This document shows, one piece after another, positions 1-8,500 of a DNA stretch of 14,038 bases. The stretch comes from Cylindrobasidium torrendii FP15055 ss-10 (taxonomy: Eukaryota; Basidiomycota; Agaricomycetes; Agaricales; Physalacriaceae). The position numbers and the translations under genes are program-made. Location of the stretch: NCBI GenBank assembly GCA_000934385.1, contig KN880869.1:1-14038 (forward strand). The letters run 5' to 3'. How positions within the stretch are numbered: position 1 is the first letter of the stretch; every line of letters starts with the position of its first letter. The notes under the pieces were generated by a model. The model was not told the origin of the DNA. It made no database searches and was given only the letters and a program-made list of their open reading frames with translations.

Positions 1-179
1 CCCTTCCCCTGCTTCCCTCTGCCCCCAATCCCCATCCAAATCCTCAGTCACCCAATTCTGCTCCATTCACCCAATTCTGCTTCAACTTACAACAAGCGCT
101 CCCACACGTCCTAGAATCCAAATTCACGCCCATCCGTATCGTATCACGAAGCTGACTTCCCTCCTCCTCCTACCTACAG
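1..179 (+). other. Probable intron sequence upstream of the first visible acyl-CoA dehydrogenase exon
   Basis: No coding signal is visible here. The segment is pyrimidine-rich and ends in a good 3' splice site (ctacctacag, AG at 178-179) with a possible branch site gctgac near 151. A 15-bp direct repeat (tcacccaattctgct at 48-62 and 67-81, period 19) lies inside. The intron probably starts before the window. Confidence 0.5.
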
Positions 180-1536
180 CTCATGGGCATCGAAACGCCC
201 TCTGCGTACGGGGGCTCCGAGTCCTCCTTTACGTCTGCGATCATCGCCATCGAGGAGCTGGCGAAGGTGGACCCGTCGGTGTCTGTGCTGTGTGATGTAC
301 ATAATACGCTTGTGAACACGGTGTTGAGGAAGTATGCGACGGAGGAGCAGAAGGCGGAGTGGTTGCCGAGGTTGGCGGAGAGTCAGGTGCGTGTGCTGCG
401 GTTTTTTTTGCTTGTTGCGTTGCCGCGTTTGTCGTACGCGTAGAGCCTTCCCGTCTGGCCATGCTCACCTCCGTCTGGCATTGCTCAACCTTTTTTTTTT
501 GTTGTTAGCTCGGCAGTTTCTGCCTTTCGGAAGCCGCGTCTGGTTCGGATGCGTTTGCGCTGCAGACGCGTGCGAGTAAGACCGAGGACGGGAAGGAGTA
601 TGTTCTCAATGGGACGAAGATGTGGATTACGAATTCGTACGAGGCGGAGGTTTTTTTGGTTTTTGCGAATGTGCGTTTTTTTTTTCGCCTCGGTCCTTCA
701 TGCACGGTGGGTTTGTGAATGTGACGGCGAATGTGGAATGTTGACGGCGAATGTGGAATGTTGACGGCGACGCTGACGCTTGCACGCAGGTGGACCCCTC
801 GCAGGGCTACAAAGGCATCACCTGTTTCCTCGCCACCAAGGACATGGGCATCCAGATTGCGAAAAAGGAGGAGAAGTTGGGGATCCGTGCGTCTTCGACG
901 TGCTCACTGGCGTTTGAGGATGTGAGGGTTCCGGAGGCGAATGTGATTGGGGGTGTTGGCAAAGGGTATAAGGTGTGTGTGTGTGTGTTTTTTTTCGTCT
1001 CCTGGCAGCAGAGGAGAGGCGGAGTTGTCTTGGCAATAGGGAGAAGGGAGAGGAGGAGTAGTAATGCTGACGGCCTAAACTTTCAGATCGCCATTGAGAT
1101 CCTCAACGAAGGGCGGATTGGGATTGCGGCGCAGATGCTCGGTCTCGCACAGGGCGCCTTTGACCTCGCCGTCCCTTACACGTACCAGCGTAAACAATTC
1201 GGGCAGCCCGTTGGGACGTTCCAAGGGATGTCTTTCGCCTTTGCGGATGCGGCGACGCAAATCGAGACCGCGCGCCTCTTAACGTATAACGCGGCCCGCC
1301 TCAAGGACGCTGGCCGTCCCTTTGTCAAGGAGGCGGCGATGGCGAAGTATTGGAGTAGCAGGGTGGCTGGGGAGGTGAGTGGGAAGGCGATTGAGTGGAT
1401 GGGAGGCACGGGGTTTACGAGGGAGAGTGGGGTGGAGAAGTTTTGGAGGGATAGTAAGATTGGGGCGATTTATGAGGGGACGACGAATATTCAGCTTGGG
1501 ACGATTGCGAAGATGGTGCAGAAGGAGTATGAGTAG
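180..1536 (+). CDS. Short/branched-chain acyl-CoA dehydrogenase (ACADSB-type), 5' partial
   Basis: FAD-dependent mitochondrial enzyme that oxidises 2-methyl-branched and short-chain acyl-CoA to the 2-enoyl-CoA and passes electrons to electron-transfer flavoprotein (family knowledge). Exons read as 180-386, 509-670, 790-972 and 1087-1536; all junctions are phase 0 and 333 residues are visible. The human enzyme has about 430, so roughly the first 90-100 residues lie before the window. The opening residues [12 protein letters not shown] fit the family directly after a 3' splice site. The first family signature is seen as [13 protein letters not shown] (521-559). The second lies at about 1393-1452 (EWMGGTGF, then E, K and D at the expected spacing). 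The catalytic-base Glu is in IYEGTTNIQ, codon 1474-1476. Introns are 122, 119 and 114 nt with donors GTGCGT, GTGCGT and GTGTGT. ACADSB is favoured over other acyl-CoA dehydrogenases because of [14 protein letters not shown] and [17 protein letters not shown]. No break is seen. Confidence 0.93.
722..769 (+). repeat. 20-bp tandem repeat inside an acyl-CoA dehydrogenase intron
   Basis: The unit tgacggcgaatgtggaatgt occurs at 722-741 and 742-761, followed by the first 8 bases of a third copy. It lies in the 671-789 intron just before the branch site gctgacgc and the acceptor gcacgcag. A replication-slippage duplication is the simple explanation. Confidence 0.85.
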
Positions 1537-2047
1537 TTGGTGTGTGTGTTAGGGCTGTAACACCGTCTGCTAGGCTATACGTATACAATACTTGGATACT
1601 ATAAGCATGTGTGGTGGTGGATTGTGGTTGAAGAAGTCTGGGGGGGGGGGGGTGATAATTGAACGGTGAGTCTTTTGACTCAGTGTCGCGGCCTGCCCCC
1701 GTGTTCCCAGGTGATACAGAACCGAATTCTTGATTCTCTAGTAGAGTGATGAGTAAGTAGTAGAAGCTCGAGGTACTATTCAGACACAAAGTAACCTCGA
1801 GATCGCTGGTCTAACTGGAGATTCTACCCTGACAGTGAACGCAGTGATGATGGGCACTTGCAAGCCACGTTCATCGAGTAAAACAAAATCAATACGATAG
1901 ATATACTGACTAAATAGAAATTGATGGCACTGTAGTGCACTACGATGTCGAAGGAGTGTGTATGTGGAGATATGTTAGCAAATACAAGGTGAAGCTATTA
2001 CGGTTGATAGAATAAATAACATAGCCACGCAAAAGTAGTTTAGCAAA
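1537..2047. other. Intergenic region between the acyl-CoA dehydrogenase and Cdh1 genes
   Basis: No gene is supported. It holds the 3' flank of the upstream gene and presumably the promoter of the downstream one. Seen: a homopolymer G run at about 1639-1650; a small hairpin GAGTC-TTTT-GACTC near 1668-1681; an inverted repeat ctcgaggt (1767-1774) / acctcgag (1794-1801) with a 19-nt spacer; and a perfect 12-bp palindrome gtagtgcactac (1932-1943). No tRNA or snRNA pattern was recognised on either strand. Confidence 0.6.
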
Positions 2048-2088
2048 ATGCCATGGTAACTCGCCAGGCGGGTCGGTGCGCATCCTGA
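2048..2088 (+). promoter_or_regulatory. Two overlapping upstream ORFs before Cdh1
   Basis: A 3-codon ORF (M-P-W-stop) runs 2048-2059. A second ORF of 11 codons plus stop runs 2053-2088. Its TGA (2086-2088) overlaps the first in-frame Cdh1 ATG (2088-2090) as TGATG, a stop-restart arrangement. Whether they are in the mRNA depends on the unmapped transcription start, so a role in translation control is inference. Confidence 0.4.
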
Positions 2089-4012
2089 TGACGGGCTGTG
2101 GTCACAAGCTTGAGTTGAAGGCCCACTTTCGGTTTCCGGCTACCGGCGTGATCGCGAATACTACTCCACCACGTGATGGGTACGGCCCTGATGCCGGGGT
2201 AGAGGACGGCATTACTTCAACCGAACCATCATCTGTCATGAAGCGTGGTCGGGACGACGACGACGAAGGCGGGCGGGAGACAACCAGGCCAAGATTTACT
2301 GGCTCATACAGCAGCAGCAGCACGCCTGTCCGGCCTTCACCGCTGCGCGGCGCAAATCATGCCACGCCATCGAGCGCATCCCGTAGCGCTGGCTATGGCG
2401 ACCGCTTTATTCCTGCGCCTGCAGAGGACATGGACACGAGATATTTGCTGAGAGGGTCCAAGGATATGCAGTTTCGATGTTGGGGACATCCCGTGCCGCC
2501 CGATCCAGCAAAAAGTGCGTGGGGCAAGCAGTTCGCATCAAGCAGACCAACAATAAATAAACTGAATTTTCTTTTTTTTTTTTTTTCCCAGAGGCATCTG
2601 ATAGCCTCTTTGCATCGATGCTGCGGACAGAGTCTGTCCAAGATAGTTCTCCGCCATCTCAGGCTCCGGGTCCTGCAACACCGTCGCGCCGCCGCATCTT
2701 TTCCTATTTCACGCCGAATGTACCGCCGATGAAGATGACGCCGACACCGGTTCGCGCGAGTGCCGTCGACAAGGAGAATTCGGTTTCGGCGCTGAGCCGG
2801 CTTTTGCTTAAGCGGCATTGTCGCCCGGAGCGACCAAACGAGATATCGCGTTCGCCGTACAGGATTCTTGATGCGCCTGGCCTGTCTTCCGACTTCTACA
2901 GCGATCTCCTCGATATATCAAGCACAGGCGCTATCGCCGTTGCACTCAAGAGCACCGTATTCGTCTGCCAATTGGACCAAGACGGCTCCGTGAAGAAATT
3001 ATGCGACATACATCCGTCCACTATTGGATCCATCAAGTGGTCAACGCGAAATGTCTGTTCGTATTGCTTCTGGTTCATGGATATATCGATTGACAGTAAT
3101 CTGATATAGCCCTCCCTTATTGCTGTAGGCTCCGAATGCGGGCACATCTACATCTACGACCTGAACAATCCCAGTCAGGCTGTGCGGGAGTACCACCAGG
3201 CGCACACAAAACGGATAGGCTCGCTCAGCTGGAATGGCGATATGATTGCATCTGGTTCTCGCGATGAGCACTTCCACCATCGTGATATCCGAATGGGGAG
3301 TTCGAAAGCTATTCGCGTGCGGTCGCATACCAAGGAGGTGAACAACGCCATCTGGAGTTGTGGGGATGACCCAGCGCTGTTTGCTAGTGCTGGTTCCGAC
3401 GACACCGTTCGGATATGGGATTTCCGGCTTTCTGTACGGGCGCAGAACAAGAGGCAGGAGAATGAGCTGTATGCGTTTCGTGAGCACAAGTCTACCATCA
3501 AGGGGCTTGCCTGGAGTCCTCATGTTGCTGGGGTGTTGGCGAGCGGAGGTGGGTTGGATGACCGGATGATTCGGTTTTGGTGTGCGAAGAAGGGGGCGGG
3601 GTTGAGTAAGATAGATACGGGTGGGCAGGTGCGTCTTCCTTCCCCTCCCCTCCCCCGTGTCTAGTGTCGAAGCATAGGAAATTCACCCCTCCCCCCCCCT
3701 CCCTAGGTCCTGAAATTGGCGTGGAGTAAGACCTCGCATGAGATTTTGTCGACGCAGGGGCTGTCGCGGAACCCGTGGATGCAGAATACGGTGAGGATAT
3801 GGCGGTATCCGGATCTGACGCCTGTTGCGACGCTCGTGGGGCATACGGAACGTCCGTCGGCGCTTGCGATGTCTCCTGTGGGGGATGTTGTGGTGACTGG
3901 TGGGGCGGATGAGACGTTGAGGCTTTGGGATGTGTTTCCGAAGGAACCTCCTGGGAGGAAGAGGGTGTCGTCGTGTTCGAGGGTGACGGATTTTGATAAG
4001 TTGATACGATAG
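2088..4012 (+). CDS. APC/C activator of the Cdc20/Cdh1 (fizzy-related) family, WD40
   Basis: Recruits substrates to the anaphase-promoting complex for ubiquitination (family knowledge). Exons 2088-2514, 2592-3052, 3110-3628 and 3707-4012 give 1713 nt, 570 aa. The N-terminal part is disordered and Ser/Thr/Pro-rich. A C-box-like YGDRFIPAP has its first residue D105; the usual final Arg is Pro111. A KEN triplet is at residues 203-205 (2771-2779). The seven-bladed WD40 domain starts near SPYRILDAPGLSSDFY. Blades read SLSWNGDMIASGSRD, SAGSDDTVRIWD, LASGGGLDDRMIRFW and GGADETLRLWD. The protein ends in LIR, giving the C-terminal Ile-Arg tail that docks on Cdc27/APC3. IDTGGQV, LAWSK and a SLFASMLRTESVQD stretch like Cdh1's LLKNELL region favour Cdh1 over Cdc20. 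A meiotic paralogue is possible. The start is uncertain: ATG 2088 opens the frame, but ATG 2238 (MKRGRDDDD) has a better context and would give 520 aa. The 57-nt intron has a weak GTCTGT donor. Confidence 0.9.
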
Positions 4013-4039
4013 CGGTTTGATAAGTTGATACGATAGCGG
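3992..4039 (+). repeat. Exact 24-bp tandem duplication across the Cdh1 stop codon
   Basis: Two identical 24-bp copies lie at 3992-4015 and 4016-4039. The first holds the last codons (D-K-L-I-R) and the TAG stop of the Cdh1 gene (4010-4012). The second repeats them in the same frame, with its own TAG at 4034-4036. Confidence 0.95.
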
Positions 4040-4072
4040 TTGGGGTTGGGGTGGGGGGAAGGGGGGGGGCGG

Positions 4073-4160
4073 CCTACAGGGGATGACGCCGACACCTACA
4101 GGGGAGGACGCCGACACCTACAGGGGATGACGCCGACACCTACAGGGGATGACGCCGACA
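4073..4160 (+). repeat. 22-bp minisatellite, four copies, in the 3' flank of Cdh1
   Basis: Unit cctacaggggatgacgccgaca repeats at 4073, 4095, 4117 and 4139. Copy 2 differs by one base (gaggac for gatgac). The array follows a G-rich stretch (ggttggggttggggtgggg, 4037-4058) and lies within 150 bp of the stop codon, so it is probably transcribed in the 3' UTR. Confidence 0.95.
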
Positions 4161-4382
4161 TACATACTACGTAGTACGATATGATTTTTTACTTACCCTT
4201 CTTTTGCTTTTTGGTTATTTTATTCTATGTATATAGTAACGGCTTTTCTTTGTATTTTCGCTAACGTAGTCTTTGCACATACACACATTCTTTCTTTTTT
4301 TGGCCTTTGGTTTTGACCAGTGTACTGCTTACCTGAATCCCTCCCATGTTGCTTTTTGATTCTACTGTATATGTAATCGGCC
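4161..4382. other. AT-rich intergenic stretch, no gene seen
   Basis: T-rich sequence with runs such as atttttt and ctttttttgg. It probably contains the 3' end of the Cdh1 transcript, but no exact AATAAA was found. No open frame of note. Confidence 0.5.
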
Positions 4383-4444
4383 TAGGGTGGCGGACCTACG
4401 TAGTAGAGAATTACAAGACGCAGTACTGTACGTAGGAACGTAAC

Positions 4445-4485
4445 AAAAGAAAAAGAAAAAGAAAAAGAAAAAGAAAAAGAAAAAG
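4445..4485 (+). repeat. (AAAAAG)n microsatellite
   Basis: About seven units of a purine hexamer, interrupted only at the first unit. It lies between the left inverted-repeat arm and the tRNA-Asn-derived fragment. Confidence 0.95.
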
Positions 4486-4533
4486 ACAAGGTCCTCGTAT
4501 GCCCATGCAGGAAAAGAATTTGGATGTCCATAT

Positions 4534-4552
4534 CTGCCCCAGTGAGGCTCGA
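4534..4552 (-). pseudogene. tRNA-Asn 3'-end fragment
   Basis: These 19 bases are identical to 4813-4831, the 3' acceptor strand and most of the T arm of the intact tRNA-Asn on the same strand. The identity continues into the downstream flank (4511-4533 against 4789-4812) with about two differences, so flank and gene end were copied together. The 5' four-fifths of the tRNA is missing, so this cannot be functional. Confidence 0.8.
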
Positions 4553-4691
4553 TGTGGCGCAGGTCACATGCCGGTACAGTACGGTACGGTACACCCCCCC
4601 CCCCCTGAATTGGGCATAGGTACGGTACCCCCCGGGGAGCATAGGTCCGCCACCCTACGTGCCGCGCAGTATGTACAAAACAAGAAAAAAA

Positions 4692-4812
4692 TCGGGCCTC
4701 GGATGCCCCAGCAGGAAAACAATTCGGATGCCCGTTGCCCCAAAAAAAAACTCGGATGCCCCTGCAGGAAAACAATTCAGACGCCCAAGAAAAGAATTTG
4801 GATATCCATCAT
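4692..4812. repeat. Degenerate short repeats beside tRNA-Asn
   Basis: A motif like cggatgccccagcaggaaaa, followed by caattc, recurs at about 4701-4726 and 4753-4778, with partial copies (cggatgcccgttgcccc; agacgccc) between and after. A related gcccatgcaggaaaagaatt is at 4501-4520. The family therefore spans both the 275-bp block and the tRNA flank. Confidence 0.7.
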
Positions 4813-4913
4813 CTGCCCCAGTGAGGCTCGAACTCACGACCTTCCGATTGTCTCTCTTTCTCTTCTGAGTTATTATAACAGTCGGACGCTGTAACCAACT
4901 CAGCCATGGGGCA
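4813..4913 (-). tRNA. tRNA-Asn (GTT) with a 27-nt intron
   Basis: The cloverleaf is complete on the minus strand. The acceptor TGCCCCA/TGGGGCA pairs over all 7 bp, with discriminator G. The D stem is GCTG/CAGC, the anticodon stem TCCGA/TCGGA, and the T stem GTGAG/CTCAC with loop TTCGAGC. Anticodon GTT is at 4879-4877 with A37 at 4876. An intron at 4849-4875 follows position 37, the canonical site, and carries AAC, which can pair with the anticodon as in other pre-tRNAs. Exons are 4876-4913 and 4813-4848. The overall pattern matches eukaryotic cytosolic tRNA-Asn. A TTTT at 4793-4790, about 20 nt beyond the 3' end, may terminate Pol III. Confidence 0.95.
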
Positions 4914-5553
4914 TGTTTAGGGGCTCCTGCGATATTAGCTGTGGGGGAGGGATTCATTCTGGGTGAAGGGGAGGGCTTGAGGGAGGGAGTGGACTAGGAG
5001 CTGTGCGTTGGACATGACAGGGAGACTACTTACGTGGGACTGAGAGGGCAGAGCGGAGAGTCGATCGCCCAGGCGCCCAGGTCCCAAACTGTCCCAAAGT
5101 CCCTTTTGGATCTTGACTTCGCACTGTGACCACTGCGATCGCGCGACGCGACTTGCTCTTTACTCAGACTTTGACTTTTTGCGCTTTCTGGACGCGACTG
5201 CAAGAAGAAGCCGGACGACACGAAGCAGCAAGCGACTGCAAGAGGATACGCGACACTGCAAGCAAAGCAGGAAGCAAGAGGGGCGCGTAAACACCGACAG
5301 CGCCAGCAAGAAAAGAAGGCGCGCAACTTGACTCGAGAACCTCCACCACCAACGCCATTCCGCAACATCTCAATCCTCTATTAGTCTACTCTCTACATTC
5401 TTCCTCGGACCCGTCCCGACTCGCAAGCTCAAAGCCATACCACATCATCCTCTATCACCCCAACCCACCTCAAATCCTCCAGCAACACATCCACGAAGTC
5501 AACAATCCTCAGCATAGAATCAACACGCACAGACCCACCGTCAGAAGACCAAA
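4914..5553. other. Intergenic region and probable UBA2 promoter/leader
   Basis: No gene is supported. There is a GC-rich patch with gatcgcgcgacgcgact (about 5137-5153) and imprecise repeats of gcgactgcaaga (5193-5265). From about 5380 the strand becomes C- and A-rich with almost no G runs, typical of a fungal 5' leader. No ATG was noticed between about 5020 and the UBA2 start at 5554, so the leader seems free of upstream ORFs. No TATA box was recognised. Confidence 0.5.
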
Positions 5554-8500
5554 ATGCCCCGAACAAGAACAACCCACGCCTCCGCGATCCTCGGTCCCGA
5601 CGGCGTCGCGCGGCTCGCGCGGACGAAGGTGCTGATGGTCGGCGCGGGCGGGATTGGGTGTGAATTATGTGCGTCTTGCTTCGTTGCTTCTTTTTCATGA
5701 ATCGCGTCCTGCGCTGCTTTTGCCCTACCTTGTAGACGTAACCGTGTGCCCATATCGTCGCGCCAGATCCCCCCTCATACTCGTACTGCTCTTGTATTAT
5801 TCCTCGTTATGCCCGTACTTTGCGCGCCCTACCACCACTCCCCGGCTTTGTGCCTGTCTTTCCTTGGGGCAAGCTGGCAGCGGAGGGAGAGCGGCTATAT
5901 ACTCTCTAGCGCAGATGGGGATGAGACGCGTCGGGCTGCATACTTTTAACTCATATTCTATTGATTTGTGGTTTAGTGTATATTTACGCGTACTATACCT
6001 TCCTCTTCTCCCTTCCCATTCCCCATGCACTCCCTCCCCTTCCCTCTACGCTCCCGCATCCCTTCCTCTCCCCCTTCCCTCCATCTCCCCTCTCCCTCCT
6101 CCCTCTCCCTTCACACCAAATCCCAAGCCCACCGCTGACGCTCCGCACAGTAAAAACAACCCTCCTAGCCGGGTTCGGGCACATCACCCTCCTCGACCTG
6201 GACACGATCGACATCTCGAACCTGAACCGGCAGTTTTTGTTTAGGAAGAAGGATGTGAAGGGGAGTAAGGCTATTGTGAGTCGCAGTTTCTTACTCGTCT
6301 TCTTTTGTTTTTGGGCTATGGTTTTGCTTTTTTGCTGCGTTTTGTCGTTATGGTTTTTGCGCTGCTTTTGCGTTGAGTCGGCGATGTGGTGTGCATGTAA
6401 CCCCGCGAGTGCATGCGCGCCTGGAATACGCTTCGCGCCCATATGCATCTCGTATCGCACCTGCACCTGCACCTGCACCTGCATCTGTATCTGCATACGC
6501 GTCGGCTAACGCCCCTTCGCAGGTCGCAGCCGCCACCGCCGCGCCCTTCAACCCCTCTGCAGTGATCACGCCTATCTTTGGGAACATCAAGGACGCGGCG
6601 TACGACGTGGGGTGGTTCCAGCAGTTTGATATTGTGTTGAATGCGTTGGATAATTTGGGTGCGTACGCCTTCCCCTCTGCGTTCTATCTGCGTTGCTATT
6701 ATTTCTGCTTCACTGTCAACTCTGCCTTGCCCATGCTTTCGCTACCCCTTCCTCACGCCTCACAGCTCGCTAACGCTCCCTCAGACGCTCGCCGGCACGT
6801 GAACCGAATGTGCATGGCCTCCGGGACACCGCTCATCGAATCCGGCACGGCGGGGTACCTCGGCCAAGTCCAGCCGATCGTGAAAGACTTGACGGAGTGC
6901 TTTGACTGTGTGCCGAAGCCTACGCCGAAGACGTTTCCGGTGTGTACGATCCGGAGTACGCCGAGTGCGCCGGTGCATTGTGTGGTGTGGGCGAAGAGTT
7001 ATTTGATGGGCGAGTTGTTTGGGGAGGGGGAGGAGGGTGAGGCCGCAGGACGAGCAGGGGGTGCGGAAGGAGCGGGGGGTGCGGAAGGAGGAGGGGAAGG
7101 GGGAAGGAGAGATGCGTTGAGCGAAGCAGAAAAGAGCGGCGAAGGCGGAGCAGACCAAATCCGCACGCTCCGTGCCCAAGCACGTGCCTTCGAGGGGCTC
7201 CGCGCTGCCCTTCGCGATCCCTCCCGCGCACCCCTAGACGTCGCGAAGGACATCTTCCGGAAAGTATACGAAGACGACGTGAAGGCGCTTTTGGGGATGG
7301 AGGATATGTGGAGGACGAGGAGTAGGCCTGTGCCGCTTTCGTGGGATGCTGTGTTGGCGAATGAGCCTCCGCATCCGGATGATGTGCCCTTCAAAGAGGA
7401 TTGGGGGCAGGGGGAAGGGGGGGAGGGGGAGGGGGAGGGGAGGGAGGTGATTAAAGACCAGAGGGCGCTGTCGAGGGCGGAGAATTTGGTGTTGTTTGCC
7501 AAGGCGACGGTTAGTCTTGCGTTGCGCTTACGAGGAGGGGAAGGCGCGGGCGGAGTGCAAGGAGCAGGTGAAGGAGGAGAAGGAGGAGGAGAGAAGGAGA
7601 TAGTGTTTGATAAGGATGATGAGGATACGTTGGATTTTGTGACTGCTGCGGCGAATTTGAGGTGTTGGGTGTATGGGATTAAGGAGGAGGGGCCAAGCAA
7701 GAAGGCTACTACGGCTACGACTACGGCAAGCAGAGGAGGAAAAGCAGCGACAGCAGGAGCGGAGAAGAAAACACGCATCGGCAAGACGAGGTGGGAAGTC
7801 AAGGAGATGGCGGGGAATATCATTCCGGCGATTGCGACGACGAATGCGGTTGTGGCGGGGTTGATTGTTTTGCAGGCGGTGAGGTTGCTTAAGGCGAAGG
7901 ATGCTGCTGGGGGAGGGGTGGTGGATATGGCTGGGATGAAGTGCGTCTCTCCTCTCTCTGCGTGCTTTGAGTTTTTAGAGCTGTGCTGACGCCCCCCGCC
8001 CCCTAGAAACATCCACATAACACCCAACAAACCACACCAGCCCCTCGCGCCGTCCTCCCTCATCCCGCCGAACGCGCACTGCGGGGTGTGCAGGGACGTG
8101 TATGTTGTTGCGCAGGTGCGGGATACGGAGAAGGTGACGCTGGGAGAGCTGATTCGGGGTGTGGTTGGAGGTGCGTTCTTCCTCCACAATATGTTCTGGC
8201 ATCGCCTTTTTTTCTGCGTTGCCTTTGTTCTCTGCGCCCCGACTAACGCTCCACCCTCCCCCATCTTATAGACAGAGAAACAACGGCGTACGAATCCGCG
8301 CGGCTCCTCTCGGATCCGGACTGGGATGATAACCTTGGGCGGAGCTTGGGGGATTTGGGTGTTGGGTATGGGGCTTTCATCTCTTTGGTGGACGAGGAAG
8401 GCGGGGAAGGAGGGGAGGATGTGACTGTTCAGGTTGGGATTGCTAAGTGGCCTGCAGCGGCGGTAGAGGCGGGAGCAGGTGAAGGTCAGTTCTTCCCTCG

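Larger units (their letters stand above)
4383..4657. mobile_element. 275-bp block bounded by a perfect 16-bp inverted repeat (possible MITE-like element)
   Basis: The ends are tagggtggcggaccta (4383-4398) and its exact reverse complement (4642-4657). Inside are an (AAAAAG)n run at 4445-4485, a copy of the 3' end and 3' flank of tRNA-Asn (4511-4552), and repeated ggtac motifs (4571-4629) around a C run. No target-site duplication is clear and there is no coding capacity, so a non-autonomous element is only one reading. A local inverted duplication would also fit. Confidence 0.35.

Noticed and set aside
2076..2087. GTG start for the Cdh1 frame
   Set aside because: A eukaryotic nuclear gene would be expected to start at ATG; the first in-frame ATG is 2088.
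4037..4058. Telomere-like ggttggggttgggg
   Set aside because: Only two irregular units within a G-rich 3' flank, with no TTAGGG array; not a telomere or interstitial telomere.
4073..4160. CRISPR-like array
   Set aside because: The 22-bp units are directly tandem without spacers, in a eukaryotic 3' flank; it is a minisatellite.
4445..4552. SINE made of a tRNA head and an A-rich tail
   Set aside because: Only the tRNA 3' end is present, without A and B boxes. The A-rich run lies on the opposite sense relative to the tRNA fragment, and the gene's own flank is included.
5113..5373. Small frames on both strands upstream of UBA2
   Set aside because: No protein pattern, rich in charged or repeated codons from the gcgactgcaaga repeats, and lying in the probable promoter.
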